From an uncultured Roseburia sp. (lineage in GTDB: Bacteria > Bacillota > Clostridia > Lachnospirales > Lachnospiraceae), in the NCBI GenBank assembly GCA_900548205.1, contig URJS01000043.1, forward strand, positions 1 to 19,336: a stretch of 19,336 nt of DNA. Direction: 5' to 3'. A program made the position numbers and the translations under genes. Below are positions 1-7,679 of this stretch, piece after piece. The stretch's first letter is position 1, and every line of letters begins with the position of its first letter. A model generated the notes under the pieces. The model was not told where the DNA came from, did no database searches, and saw only the letters and a list, made by a program, of their open reading frames with translations.

Positions 1-48
1 GCATCGTCGATTGACGACAACGCAGCAGATGGAAATTCAGGCAAGTCA

Positions 49-1047
49 TTATACGAAATGTGAGTGATACAGTACACTATGATCTACATAATTCCAGAAA
101 CGCTCAAATTCCGCGCCGCAGGGCGCGGTTATTTTTTTGCCGTCGCAAAATATCATACAGTAAGCATGAAGGAGCTGAGAATGAATGGAAGCCTCCTTCC
201 CAAGCTTTGCATTTAATCTGCGGTCTCCATACTTACTGTCCCCGATGATCGGATGACCGATCGATGCCAGATGCGCCCGAATCTGATGGGAACGTCCGGT
301 GATCAGATGAACCTCAAGCTCCGTATATCCCCCCGCCGTTTTCACCGGCAGGTATTCCGTCTCGATCGGCAGAATGCGCGCGCCCGCCTCATGCGCCGGC
401 ATTGTCTCAAAAATCTCAACCTGATTTTTGTCCTCATCCTTCCAAAGCCAGCCCTTTAAGTGCGCCCCCTCCCCTAACTCCCCCTTAATGATACAGCGGT
501 AATACTTTTGAACTGTACGCTCCTTAAATGCCAAAGAAAGCTCCTGAAGTCCCTTTAAGGTTTTTCCTGCAGTCAGCAGACCTGAAGTATTCCGGTCGAG
601 GCGGTTGCAGATCGAGGGCTGAAAGGTGGCAAGCATCTCCTCCGTGAGAGCCCGCTCACGCAGCAGATAACCTAAAATATGCTCATTTGCCGAAATATCG
701 GAGGGCGACGCCTTTTGCGAGAGCAATCCTGAAGGCTTATTGACGATCAAAATATCATCATCCTCATAAATAACCGGAAGGGGCTTTAACCTCCGAAGCG
801 TCTCGTATGTTTCGGAGGATTTTTGCTTTTCTGCAAACTTCAAAAACGTCTCCTCCGAGAGAAACAGCATAACGTCGTCGCCCACAGAGAGCTGCTCGGC
901 GCCGGACGCCTTTTTTCCGTTTAAGGTAATATTCTTTTTTCTCAACATCTTATAGATGAAGCTGGAAGGCGCCTGTGCCAGAAGCTTTTTTAAGTATTTG
1001 TCCAAGCGCTGCCCCGCCTCGTTTCCGTTAATCTGAAATTCCCGCAT
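49..1047 (-). CDS. RluA-family 23S rRNA/tRNA pseudouridine synthase with N-terminal S4 domain
   Basis: Isomerises specific uridines to pseudouridine in structured RNA, probably 23S rRNA as for RluC/RluD; the target cannot be told from sequence. At 332 residues it has the normal length. The N-terminus (about residues 10-60, with RLDKYLKKLL) is an S4 RNA-binding domain. The catalytic domain follows, with the motif NRLDRNTSG at about 149-157 and D151 as the expected catalytic aspartate, and the family motif GRSHQIRAHLASIGHPIIGDSKYG later. The start ATG follows AGGAGAG closely and sits 5 nt after the ygiQ stop, so it is probably cotranscribed with ygiQ. Its last 30 or so codons contain a plus-strand terminator, so its 3' end is shared with transcription signals of a convergent gene. 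Confidence 0.94.
   Translation of the reverse strand: MREFQINGNEAGQRLDKYLKKLLAQAPSSFIYKMLRKKNITLNGKKASGAEQLSVGDDVMLFLSEETFLKFAEKQKSSETYETLRRLKPLPVIYEDDDILIVNKPSGLLSQKASPSDISANEHILGYLLRERALTEEMLATFQPSICNRLDRNTSGLLTAGKTLKGLQELSLAFKERTVQKYYRCIIKGELGEGAHLKGWLWKDEDKNQVEIFETMPAHEAGARILPIETEYLPVKTAGGYTELEVHLITGRSHQIRAHLASIGHPIIGDSKYGDRRLNAKLGKEASIHSQLLHAYCMIFCDGKKITAPCGAEFERFWNYVDHSVLYHSHFV
111..138 (+). terminator. Rho-independent terminator on plus strand, inside the 3' end of the RluA-family gene
   Basis: A 7-bp all-GC stem (CCGCGCC at 111-117 with GGCGCGG at 122-128) and a GCAG loop are followed directly by TTATTTTTTT at 129-138. This is the textbook shape of an intrinsic terminator reading on the plus strand. 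No T-run follows the hairpin on the minus strand. It lies within the coding sequence of the convergent minus-strand pseudouridine synthase. It most likely ends a plus-strand gene whose body is left of the window: two plus frames are open from base 1 and stop at 61-63 and 65-67. The identity of that gene cannot be read. Confidence 0.75.
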
Positions 1048-1052
1048 CTCTC

Positions 1053-2990
1053 CTATTTTCCTGCTTTCTTTTTGTGTACATGACGGATCGTCTTTTTCTT
1101 TCCGCTGTTTCTTTGCTTCACGGACGGTGCGAAATTCCTATCCCGCCCTCCGCCGTTTGGCGCGTTTTTACCTTTTTGATCGACGCCTTGTCCGCCTCTT
1201 GGACGAACGAGGCATTTTTTGTCAAAGCCGATCAGATCGGTACGCCCCGCCTTTGTCAACGCCTCCACAACAAGCTCATAATTCTTTGGATTGCGGTACT
1301 GGATCAGGGCGCGCTGCATTGCCTTTTCATGCGGATTGACCGCCACATAGACAGGCTGTAAGGTCTTTGGATCAAGCCCTGTATAGTACATGCAGGTCGA
1401 GATTGTGGAAGGCGTCGGATAAAAATCCTGCACTTGCTCCGGCATATAGCCAAGATCCCTTAAAAACTCCGCCAATTCCACTGCCTCCTTTAAGGTAGAA
1501 CCCGGATGTGAGGACATTAAGTATGGAACGAGATACTGCTTTTTGCCGAGGGTTTGATTCATGTCCTTATATGCTTTTGTGAACCTCTCGTAAACCTCAA
1601 CCGGAGGCTTCCCCATTTTTTCCAACACCTCGTTTGAGATATGCTCCGGCGCAACCTTAAGCTGACCGCTGACATGATGCTCGCAGAGCTCGCGCAAAAA
1701 GGTGCGATCCTCATCATAGATGAGATAGTCAAAGCGAATCCCCGAACGGATAAAGACCTTCTTCACGTTCGGCAGTTCACGCAGCTTTCTAAGGAGCTTC
1801 AAGTAATCTTTATGATCTACTTTAAGGTTCCTACAAGGCGTTGGGAACAGGCACTGCTTCTGTGGGCAGACGCCCTTTGTCAGCTGCTTGTCGCAGGACG
1901 GCGCACGGAAATTTGCCGTCGGGCCGCCAACGTCATGGATATAGCCCTTAAAGTCGGGCTCCCATACCATTTGGTTCGCCTCCGCAAGAATCGATTCATG
2001 GCTTCTTGTCTGAATGATTCGCCCCTGATGAAAGGTCAGCGCGCAAAAGCTGCAGCCGCCATAACAGCCGCGGTTATTCACGAGGGAAAAACGAACCTCG
2101 GAAATGGCAGGCACACCGCCTGCCTCCTCATAAACGGGGTGATAGGTGCGCTGATACGGCAGAGCGTAGACAAAATCCATCTCACTTTGGCTAAGCGGCT
2201 TTGCCGGAGGATTCTGCACGACAAAGAGCTTTTTGTCATAAGTCTCAAACAGACGCTTTCCCACAAACGGATCGGTATTGCAGTACTGTGTGTAAAAGCT
2301 TTTGGCGTACTCCCGCTTATCTGCCAAAAGCGTCTCATAATGCGGCAGCTCAATCGCGTCGTAAATATCCTCACGCTTTCTTGTCTTATAGACGGTTCCG
2401 TCGATAAACGTGATGTCTTGCACCGACAGTCCGCTGTTTAAGGCGTCCGCAATCTCTATGATGCTGTGCTCCCCCATTCCATAGGAAATAAGATCAGCCC
2501 CCGAATCAAGCAGAATGGAACGCTTTAGCTTATCGGACCAGTAATCATAATGTGCCAGCCGACGCAGACTCGCCTCGATCCCTCCAAGGATGATCGGCGT
2601 CTGCTTATAAATCTGACGGATCAGATTACAATAAACGATTGTTGCATAATCCGGCCGCTTTCCCATCACGCCGCCCGGTGTAAACGCATCCGTCTGCCGT
2701 CTTTTTTTCGATACGGAATAATGGTTGACCATCGAATCCATATTTCCGGCGGACACCAAAAAGCCAAGACGCGTCTCTCCCAGAATATTGATGGATTCCG
2801 CCGTTCTAAAATCTGGCTGCGCGATGATGCCGACCGTATAGCCATGCGCCTGCAGAAGTCTTGTGATAATGGCATGTCCAAAGGAGGGATGATCGACATA
2901 AGCGTCTCCCGACACATAGACAAAATCAAGCTGGGCGATCCCCTGCTCCTCCATATCCGCTCTGCTGATTGGCAAAAATCCGTTACTCAT
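1053..2990 (-). CDS. ygiQ: YgiQ family radical SAM protein (UPF0313)
   Basis: A 645-residue radical SAM enzyme of the YgiQ/UPF0313 family. The reaction and substrate of this family are not established as far as I know. The cluster motif is CYGGCSFC (C309, C313, C316, spacing CxxxCxxC), expected to bind a 4Fe-4S cluster that cleaves S-adenosylmethionine. The N-terminal 300 residues are the YgiQ-specific domain, with GGIEASLRRLAHYDYW near 136-151. The C-terminal 45 or so residues are a low-complexity tail rich in Lys, Arg and Gly, which suggests contact with nucleic acid or the ribosome, though this is only inference. The start codon lies inside the 3' end of the upstream RsuA-family gene (8-nt overlap), which points to translational coupling. 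It sits between two pseudouridine synthases. Confidence 0.93.
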   Translation of the reverse strand: MSNGFLPISRADMEEQGIAQLDFVYVSGDAYVDHPSFGHAIITRLLQAHGYTVGIIAQPDFRTAESINILGETRLGFLVSAGNMDSMVNHYSVSKKRRQTDAFTPGGVMGKRPDYATIVYCNLIRQIYKQTPIILGGIEASLRRLAHYDYWSDKLKRSILLDSGADLISYGMGEHSIIEIADALNSGLSVQDITFIDGTVYKTRKREDIYDAIELPHYETLLADKREYAKSFYTQYCNTDPFVGKRLFETYDKKLFVVQNPPAKPLSQSEMDFVYALPYQRTYHPVYEEAGGVPAISEVRFSLVNNRGCYGGCSFCALTFHQGRIIQTRSHESILAEANQMVWEPDFKGYIHDVGGPTANFRAPSCDKQLTKGVCPQKQCLFPTPCRNLKVDHKDYLKLLRKLRELPNVKKVFIRSGIRFDYLIYDEDRTFLRELCEHHVSGQLKVAPEHISNEVLEKMGKPPVEVYERFTKAYKDMNQTLGKKQYLVPYLMSSHPGSTLKEAVELAEFLRDLGYMPEQVQDFYPTPSTISTCMYYTGLDPKTLQPVYVAVNPHEKAMQRALIQYRNPKNYELVVEALTKAGRTDLIGFDKKCLVRPRGGQGVDQKGKNAPNGGGRDRNFAPSVKQRNSGKKKTIRHVHKKKAGK

Positions 2991-3735
2991 CTGCTTCCTC
3001 CCATTTCCCGTTTTTTAACATCGCAATTTCTTCTTCTGTCAGAGCGCGGTACTCACCCGGACGCAGCTTTTCATCCAGCCCAAGCGGTCCCATAGACAGA
3101 CGCTTTAGGTAGAGAACCTCCTTGCCGACTGCAGCAAACATCCGCTTTACCTGATGAAATTTCCCCTCCGTAATGGTCAGCAAAATTTCAGAGGCAGACG
3201 CAGCCTCTCCTTCCTGTGTAAAAGTATTTAAAATCACGAGCTCTGCCGGCTTTGTCAGCTTCTTTTCTCCAATATCAACTCCATTTTTAAAAAGGTTGAC
3301 ATCTGCATCCGTGACAATTCCACGCACCCGCGCAAAATAAGTTTTCGCCACATGTCTTGCCGGACTTAACAGCTCATGCGCCAGTGCGCCGTCATTCGTG
3401 ATCAAAAGCAGTCCTTCCGTATCAATATCGAGGCGTCCGACCGGGAAAAGATCGCTTCTGATCGTATCTGTCAGATAATCCATCACCGTTTTATGGTCAC
3501 GATCCTCTGTTGCAGAGACGCAGCCTGCCGGCTTATGAAAAAGGTAGTATTCAAACGCTGCATACTGCACGCGCGCGCCGCGCAGGCACACGGCGTCGCC
3601 TTCGTCAACCTTAGCTTCCGGCCGGGTAACGATCACACCATTAACGGTAATCTGCTTTGCCTTTATCAATTTTTTTACCTCACTGCGCGTACCGACGCCC
3701 GCTTCTGTGAGATATTTATCCAAACGAAGCGTCAT
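2983..3735 (-). CDS. RsuA/RluB-family pseudouridine synthase
   Basis: Makes pseudouridine in rRNA; the family includes 16S (RsuA) and 23S (RluB/E/F) enzymes, and the target here is not decidable. 250 residues from the chosen start. S4 domain at residues 2-50 (RLDKYLTEAG), catalytic motif GRLDIDTEGLL at 100-110 with D103 as the expected nucleophile, then the C-terminal motif EGKFHQVKRMF. The open frame extends 40 codons upstream to 3855, but that extension overlaps the M23 peptidase gene and does not look like this family. The ATG at 3735 has GGGAGG 7 nt upstream and begins exactly at the S4 domain, so I chose it. It starts 28 nt after the M23 gene and overlaps ygiQ by 8 nt. Confidence 0.94.
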   Translation of the reverse strand: MTLRLDKYLTEAGVGTRSEVKKLIKAKQITVNGVIVTRPEAKVDEGDAVCLRGARVQYAAFEYYLFHKPAGCVSATEDRDHKTVMDYLTDTIRSDLFPVGRLDIDTEGLLLITNDGALAHELLSPARHVAKTYFARVRGIVTDADVNLFKNGVDIGEKKLTKPAELVILNTFTQEGEAASASEILLTITEGKFHQVKRMFAAVGKEVLYLKRLSMGPLGLDEKLRPGEYRALTEEEIAMLKNGKWEEADE

Positions 3736-3763
3736 CCTCCTGCCTCCCGTTTTCCTTTTTCTC

Positions 3764-4612
3764 CTAGCTTGCTCTCTGCCCGTTCCATTCAGATTTCTCA
3801 TATAGATACTGTACCATCGGATAGGAATTGATGGAAAATTCGCTGCCATTCTCATCGTTTAAATAGATGCCAAGATGCAGATGCACATCAAACATTCCTG
3901 TCGTTCCCGGCGTATCGCTGTATCCGGTATCTCCCATAAAACCAAGAAACGTGCCCGCCTCCACACGCTCTCCGAGCTCAAATTCACGCGCATACTCCGC
4001 AAGATGCGCATAATAAAAATAAGCGCCTGAATCACTGCGGACGCCGATCCGGTATCCGCCGAGACGCAGCCACCCGATATTTTCAATCGTTCCGCCTGTC
4101 ATGCTGTAAATGGGATAGATACCGCGCTCGTTGACAGACGCCATAATATCACATCCCTCATGCCCGCGATCCCCGCCAAACGTCCGGCTCTGCATCCAGC
4201 TGTCGGCAAAGGAAACGCCTGCGTCCGGCAGGGATGCAATCTTACCTACCGGAAATTGCTCCAGATCGTTCCATGCGGCATAGACATAACGGTAAATTTT
4301 TTCAAAATCTTCTTTTTTATATTTTTTCACAAATGCAATATCCTCACGGAGGATATTGACATCGGAAACGGCGCCGTCTGCGGCGAAATACATCGTCAGC
4401 AGCTCTGCAAGCTGCGACGTGTTTTCGGATTCCTCGAAAAAGTCATCTAAAATCTCGAAAGGAATCTGGTGATCGCGCAGATTGCGCCATGCAGTCTCGT
4501 AAGAAAAGCAATTTATCTGAAGTACCCTCTCTGCGATATGTCCAAGCAACAGAACATTGCACAGAACTGCCATACTAAACAAAAGTAAGATGCGGATGCT
4601 TCTTAAATTCAT
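3764..4612 (-). CDS. Membrane-anchored M23 (LytM-type) metallopeptidase
   Basis: Predicted zinc endopeptidase acting on peptidoglycan cross-bridges outside the cytoplasmic membrane. 282 residues. Residues 6-27 form a hydrophobic signal anchor. Residues 35-140 are an unassigned acidic/aromatic region. The M23 domain occupies about 143-255 and has the full metal and catalytic set: H151 and D155 (HxxxD), H203 in YYAHL, and H244/H246 in DVHLHLG. It therefore looks active rather than a degenerate regulator. GAGGG lies just before the ATG, within the pepD stop region (8-nt gap), so it is probably cotranscribed with pepD and with the RsuA-family gene 28 nt downstream. A cell-wall enzyme in an RNA-modification gene run has no obvious pathway link. 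Confidence 0.9.
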   Translation of the reverse strand: MNLRSIRILLLFSMAVLCNVLLLGHIAERVLQINCFSYETAWRNLRDHQIPFEILDDFFEESENTSQLAELLTMYFAADGAVSDVNILREDIAFVKKYKKEDFEKIYRYVYAAWNDLEQFPVGKIASLPDAGVSFADSWMQSRTFGGDRGHEGCDIMASVNERGIYPIYSMTGGTIENIGWLRLGGYRIGVRSDSGAYFYYAHLAEYAREFELGERVEAGTFLGFMGDTGYSDTPGTTGMFDVHLHLGIYLNDENGSEFSINSYPMVQYLYEKSEWNGQRAS

Positions 4613-4620
4613 ATGCCCTC

Positions 4621-6084
4621 TTATCTACATCTTTTTAAAAATTCTTTTAATAATATCCACACACGCTCTGTGGAAGAAATGCTCAAGCGCTCGTTTGGCG
4701 TGTGGATATCATAGTTGTCCGGTCCAAAGGACACGCAGTCTAGATCGCTGATTTTTCCGGACAAAATACCGCACTCAAGACCTGCATGAATCGCCTCAAA
4801 TACAGGCTCCTTTTCAAACAGATCCCGATATACCTCACTGATCGTCTCACGGAGCTTGGAATCTGCCCGATACTCCCATGCCGGATAATCACCGTTCGCT
4901 TCCACCTCGCCGCCTAAAAACTCAACGAGATGCGCAAGCCTATCAAGCAGCTCCTCCTTACGCGTCGATACGCTGCTGCGCAGCGAAGTCGTCGTAAAAA
5001 GACCATCCTCCTTCAGCGTTAAAATTCCCATATTTAAGGAGGTCTCCACAAGTCCCGGCATCACACGGCTCATGTGCTGTACGCCGTCCGGCACCTGTCT
5101 TAAATAAAAGAGTACCTTTGACATCGAGGAGAAGGACAAGATCTGTGCCTCCTGTTCGCCTAAGTCTGCCGACGTAATATGGATATTCGCATCGGAAGCC
5201 GCATATTCCTTTTTGAGGATTGCTGTTAATTCTTCCAGATAAGAAAGAAGCTCTGCTTTTTTTGCAGGAGGGATCAAAAGCTTGGCTTTATGCTCACGCG
5301 GGATCGCATTGTCCTTTAAGCCGCCCTTCATTGATACGATTCCAAGCTCCATCTGGTCAGAAAGATACTTCAGCACTCTGCCCATCACAAGATTGGCATT
5401 GGCATGCTCCTTGTCGATTTCAGCGCCGGAATGACCTCCCGAAAGCCCCGTGACCGTCACCTCCATCAAAAGACCGCTCTGTGTCATGCATGTGACGGGA
5501 ATCGATGCCTCCACCGTCATACCTCCGGCACAGCTTGTCAGAAAATGTCCCTCAACGTCCGAGTCGATGTTTAACATGCGCCGTCCCTTTAACATAGACA
5601 GGTCGATCGCCTCAGCGCCGAGCATACCAATCTCCTCGTCAACCGTGACAATGACCTCCAGACGCGGATGCAAAATTTCATCGGACTCCAGCAGCGCAAG
5701 CGCGTATGCCACTGCAATGCCGTCATCACCGCCCAGCGTTGTTCCTTTTGCCCGGACAAAATCGCCGTCCACATAAAGGCGCAGACCGTCTTTTTCAAAA
5801 TCAATGTCACAGCCGCTCTCCTTCTCACACACCATATCCATGTGTCCCTGAAGGATCACAGGCTCTGCATTCTCATAGCCTGCCGAGGCTTCCTTGATGA
5901 TCACGATATTATTCGTCTCATCCTGATAGTAAACAAGGCCGTGCGCTTTTGCAAAGTCCGCGAGATAATCGCTGATCTGCTTTGTATTTCTGGAACCGTG
6001 CGGAATCGCACTGATTTCCTCAAAATAATCAAACACCCGCTGTGACGCTAGCTTTCTCTCTTTTAACTCTGTCAATTGACTCAT
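4621..6084 (-). CDS. pepD: Aminoacyl-histidine dipeptidase PepD (peptidase family M20)
   Basis: Cytosolic dizinc dipeptidase that cleaves Xaa-His and other dipeptides to recycle amino acids. 487 residues, the normal PepD length. Metal and catalytic residues are visible in order: H81 and D83 in QGHMDMVCEKE, D120 in GGDDG, E150/E151 in VDEEIGMLGAE, the aspartate of NIDSD near 172-176, and H461 in DIHTPNERLS. A lid/dimerisation domain lies between about 190 and 390. The ATG is preceded by AGGAGG with good spacing, on the minus strand of the 31-bp gap shared with the divergent spoVV-like gene. First gene of the minus run pepD - M23 - RsuA family - ygiQ - RluA family. I found no convincing sigma-A promoter; a TACAAT at about -40 relative to the start lacks a good -35. 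Confidence 0.95.
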   Translation of the reverse strand: MSQLTELKERKLASQRVFDYFEEISAIPHGSRNTKQISDYLADFAKAHGLVYYQDETNNIVIIKEASAGYENAEPVILQGHMDMVCEKESGCDIDFEKDGLRLYVDGDFVRAKGTTLGGDDGIAVAYALALLESDEILHPRLEVIVTVDEEIGMLGAEAIDLSMLKGRRMLNIDSDVEGHFLTSCAGGMTVEASIPVTCMTQSGLLMEVTVTGLSGGHSGAEIDKEHANANLVMGRVLKYLSDQMELGIVSMKGGLKDNAIPREHKAKLLIPPAKKAELLSYLEELTAILKKEYAASDANIHITSADLGEQEAQILSFSSMSKVLFYLRQVPDGVQHMSRVMPGLVETSLNMGILTLKEDGLFTTTSLRSSVSTRKEELLDRLAHLVEFLGGEVEANGDYPAWEYRADSKLRETISEVYRDLFEKEPVFEAIHAGLECGILSGKISDLDCVSFGPDNYDIHTPNERLSISSTERVWILLKEFLKRCR

Positions 6085-6110
6085 ATCCTACCTCCTGTTT
6101 TTCATATATT
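6081..6110 (+). promoter_or_regulatory. Candidate sigma-E (sporulation, mother-cell) promoter for the spoVV-like gene
   Basis: The -35-like TCATATC (6081-6087) and the -10-like CATATATT (6103-6110) are separated by 15 bp. Against the Bacillus sigma-E consensus (KMATATT, 14-15 bp, CATACAHT) this is 6 of 7 and 7 of 8 matches. SpoVV/YlbJ is known as a sigma-E-dependent sporulation gene in B. subtilis, which fits. The expected start of transcription, about 7 nt after the -10, falls on or next to the ATG at 6116, so the mRNA would have almost no leader. The match was found by eye and has not been tested against background frequency. Confidence 0.42.
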
Positions 6111-6115
6111 GTAGT

Positions 6116-7045
6116 ATGAAAAAGAAATTAATATTCTTAGCATTCTTAATATTTTTAGGTTACCTGTTTATTTTCCCAAGGGACGCCGTCGCTGCTGCAT
6201 CAGGCGGACTGGTGCTCTGGTATCAAAAGCTTCTGCCGACCCTGCTCCCCTTTTCGATCATTTCCAATCTTCTGATCGCATCGGGGTATGTGCAGTACCT
6301 GATCCGGCCGCTTGCACCGATTCTCTGCCGCATTTATCCTGTCAGCGAAAACGGAGCGTTCGTGCTGCTGTCAGGATTTTTGTTCGGCTTTCCGATGGGC
6401 AGCAAAAACTGTGCCGAGCTGCTGAGGACAGGACAATTAGAACAAAAAGAAGCCGATATTCTCTTTGTGATCACCAATAATATGAGTCCTGTTTTTATCA
6501 GCAGCTTTGTCTTAACACAGCAGCTTGGACTGTCCGGCTATACGCTCATCAGCTGTCTGATCCTCTATCTGCCGCCACTCCTCTACGGGCGGCTTGCACT
6601 TGCGGGGAAAAGAAGCGGTAAGCCGCTTCCTGTAAAAAGACCGGCATCCAGATCTCAAATGAATTTCAAAATCATAGACGCCGGTATTATGAACGGTTTT
6701 GAAACCTTGACCAGACTTGGCGGTTACATTATGCTGTTTTCCATGCTCAGCTCTCTCGTACAGAAATTGCCGCTCCCGGCTTCGGGAACGCTTCTTCTGA
6801 CCGGACTTACAGAAGTTACCAACGGTATCTGTCTGCTGCCGGGAACTATTGAAAATCCTGCCGTCTCCTATGTGCTCGCCATAGCATTTACCGCCTTTGG
6901 CGGACTTTCCGGTATTGCACAGACAAGTGCAATGATCCAGGATACAAATCTCCCGCTTGGATCCTATTGCCGTTTAAAAATCCAGCTGATGCTCTGCTCC
7001 GGCGCACTCGCATGGCTTGTGACACGCTGGCTGCCGTTTCCGTAA
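6116..7045 (+). CDS. spoVV: YlbJ/SpoVV-like sporulation membrane protein (nucleoside-recognition/Gate domain)
   Basis: Polytopic membrane protein of 309 residues with about eight hydrophobic segments. It has the family sequence YQKLLPTLLPFSIISN near 36-51, LLSGFLFGFPMGSKNCAELL in the first half, and VITNNMSPVFI soon after. B. subtilis SpoVV (YlbJ) moves dipicolinic acid across the outer forespore membrane during sporulation, and this role is inferred here from family and context. YlbJ sits beside coaD and rsmD in Bacillus, as here, but this copy is inverted and convergent with the coiled-coil gene, with only 2 nt between the stops. It is shorter than the Bacillus protein (about 400 residues). 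No Shine-Dalgarno precedes the ATG; the purine-poor leader and a sigma-E-like promoter suggest a leaderless mRNA. A general Gate-domain transporter is the alternative. Confidence 0.72.
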   Translation: MKKKLIFLAFLIFLGYLFIFPRDAVAAASGGLVLWYQKLLPTLLPFSIISNLLIASGYVQYLIRPLAPILCRIYPVSENGAFVLLSGFLFGFPMGSKNCAELLRTGQLEQKEADILFVITNNMSPVFISSFVLTQQLGLSGYTLISCLILYLPPLLYGRLALAGKRSGKPLPVKRPASRSQMNFKIIDAGIMNGFETLTRLGGYIMLFSMLSSLVQKLPLPASGTLLLTGLTEVTNGICLLPGTIENPAVSYVLAIAFTAFGGLSGIAQTSAMIQDTNLPLGSYCRLKIQLMLCSGALAWLVTRWLPFP

Positions 7046-7047
7046 GG

Positions 7048-7668
7048 CTAGGAGCCCAGCATATCCGAAGTGATCTCTACCTTCGGAAGCTCCTCCGTCT
7101 TTGACGACGCACCCTCGGAGGGCTCGTCCGCTGTCGGATTGAGCTCTGCACGGTTGGCGGTTACAATATCCAAAAATCCTTTCAGTGAGCTGACATAGGA
7201 ATCATGACGCGCCTTTGCAGTCTCCATCGAATGGGAAATCGTATTTTCCAGATTGCGCAGAATATCATCCGTATACTGCATCGCACCCATCCGGATATTG
7301 TTGGCGTCATTTGTTGCGTTGTCCAGAATTTCCTGCGCCTGCTTTGTCGCGATCATAACAACTTCATTTGCCTGTGCATAGGCTTGCTGCATGATCTGAT
7401 GCTCGCTCACAAGTTCGTCCGTCTTGACCTGCGCCTTTGCAATGATGGCATCCGCCTTCGCCTGCGCATCCGCAAGAATCGCCTCTTTATTGCTGATGAT
7501 CTTCTGGTAGCGCTTGATCTCCTCTGGCGTCTTGACGCGAAGCTCATTGAGCAGTTCCTCCATTTCTTCACGATTGACGATGATCTTGGAGGAGGAAAAG
7601 GTCTGCGGCTTGCAATTATCAATATATTCTTCTATCTCCTCAATGATCTGTTCGATTCTGCTTGCCAT
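7048..7668 (-). CDS. DivIVA-like coiled-coil protein encoded next to coaD
   Basis: A soluble 206-residue protein, mostly long coiled coil. The N-terminal segment IEQIIEEIEEYIDNCK and residues 40-135 are Ala/Glu/Lys/Gln-rich heptad sequence, with alanine-rich repeats such as ADAQAKADAIIAKAQ near 67-81. Such proteins are often annotated as DivIVA-domain or, misleadingly, as V-ATPase subunit H-like. The last 40 residues are acidic and Ser/Glu-rich, probably disordered. There is no transmembrane segment. AAGGAG lies 7 nt before the ATG, and the gene begins 11 nt after coaD, so it belongs to the coaD transcript. A scaffold role in division or polarity is conceivable from the coiled coil alone, but no function is shown. 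It ends 2 nt from the convergent spoVV-like gene. Confidence 0.78.
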   Translation of the reverse strand: MASRIEQIIEEIEEYIDNCKPQTFSSSKIIVNREEMEELLNELRVKTPEEIKRYQKIISNKEAILADAQAKADAIIAKAQVKTDELVSEHQIMQQAYAQANEVVMIATKQAQEILDNATNDANNIRMGAMQYTDDILRNLENTISHSMETAKARHDSYVSSLKGFLDIVTANRAELNPTADEPSEGASSKTEELPKVEITSDMLGS

Positions 7669-7679
7669 AAAACTCTCCT

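Noticed and set aside
1641..2441. 266-codon plus-strand open frame opposite ygiQ
   Set aside because: It is antisense to a well-conserved radical SAM gene, has no recognisable family or RBS, and its composition is that of a complementary-strand shadow.
2550..3095. 181-codon plus-strand open frame across the ygiQ/RsuA-family junction
   Set aside because: It spans two conserved minus-strand genes, is Arg/His/Pro/Ser-rich in the manner of shadow frames, and has no family resemblance.
3736..3855. 40-codon N-terminal extension of the RsuA-family gene
   Set aside because: It overlaps the M23 gene, lacks homology to S4 proteins and has no RBS, whereas the ATG at 3735 has GGGAGG at the right distance and begins at the S4 domain.
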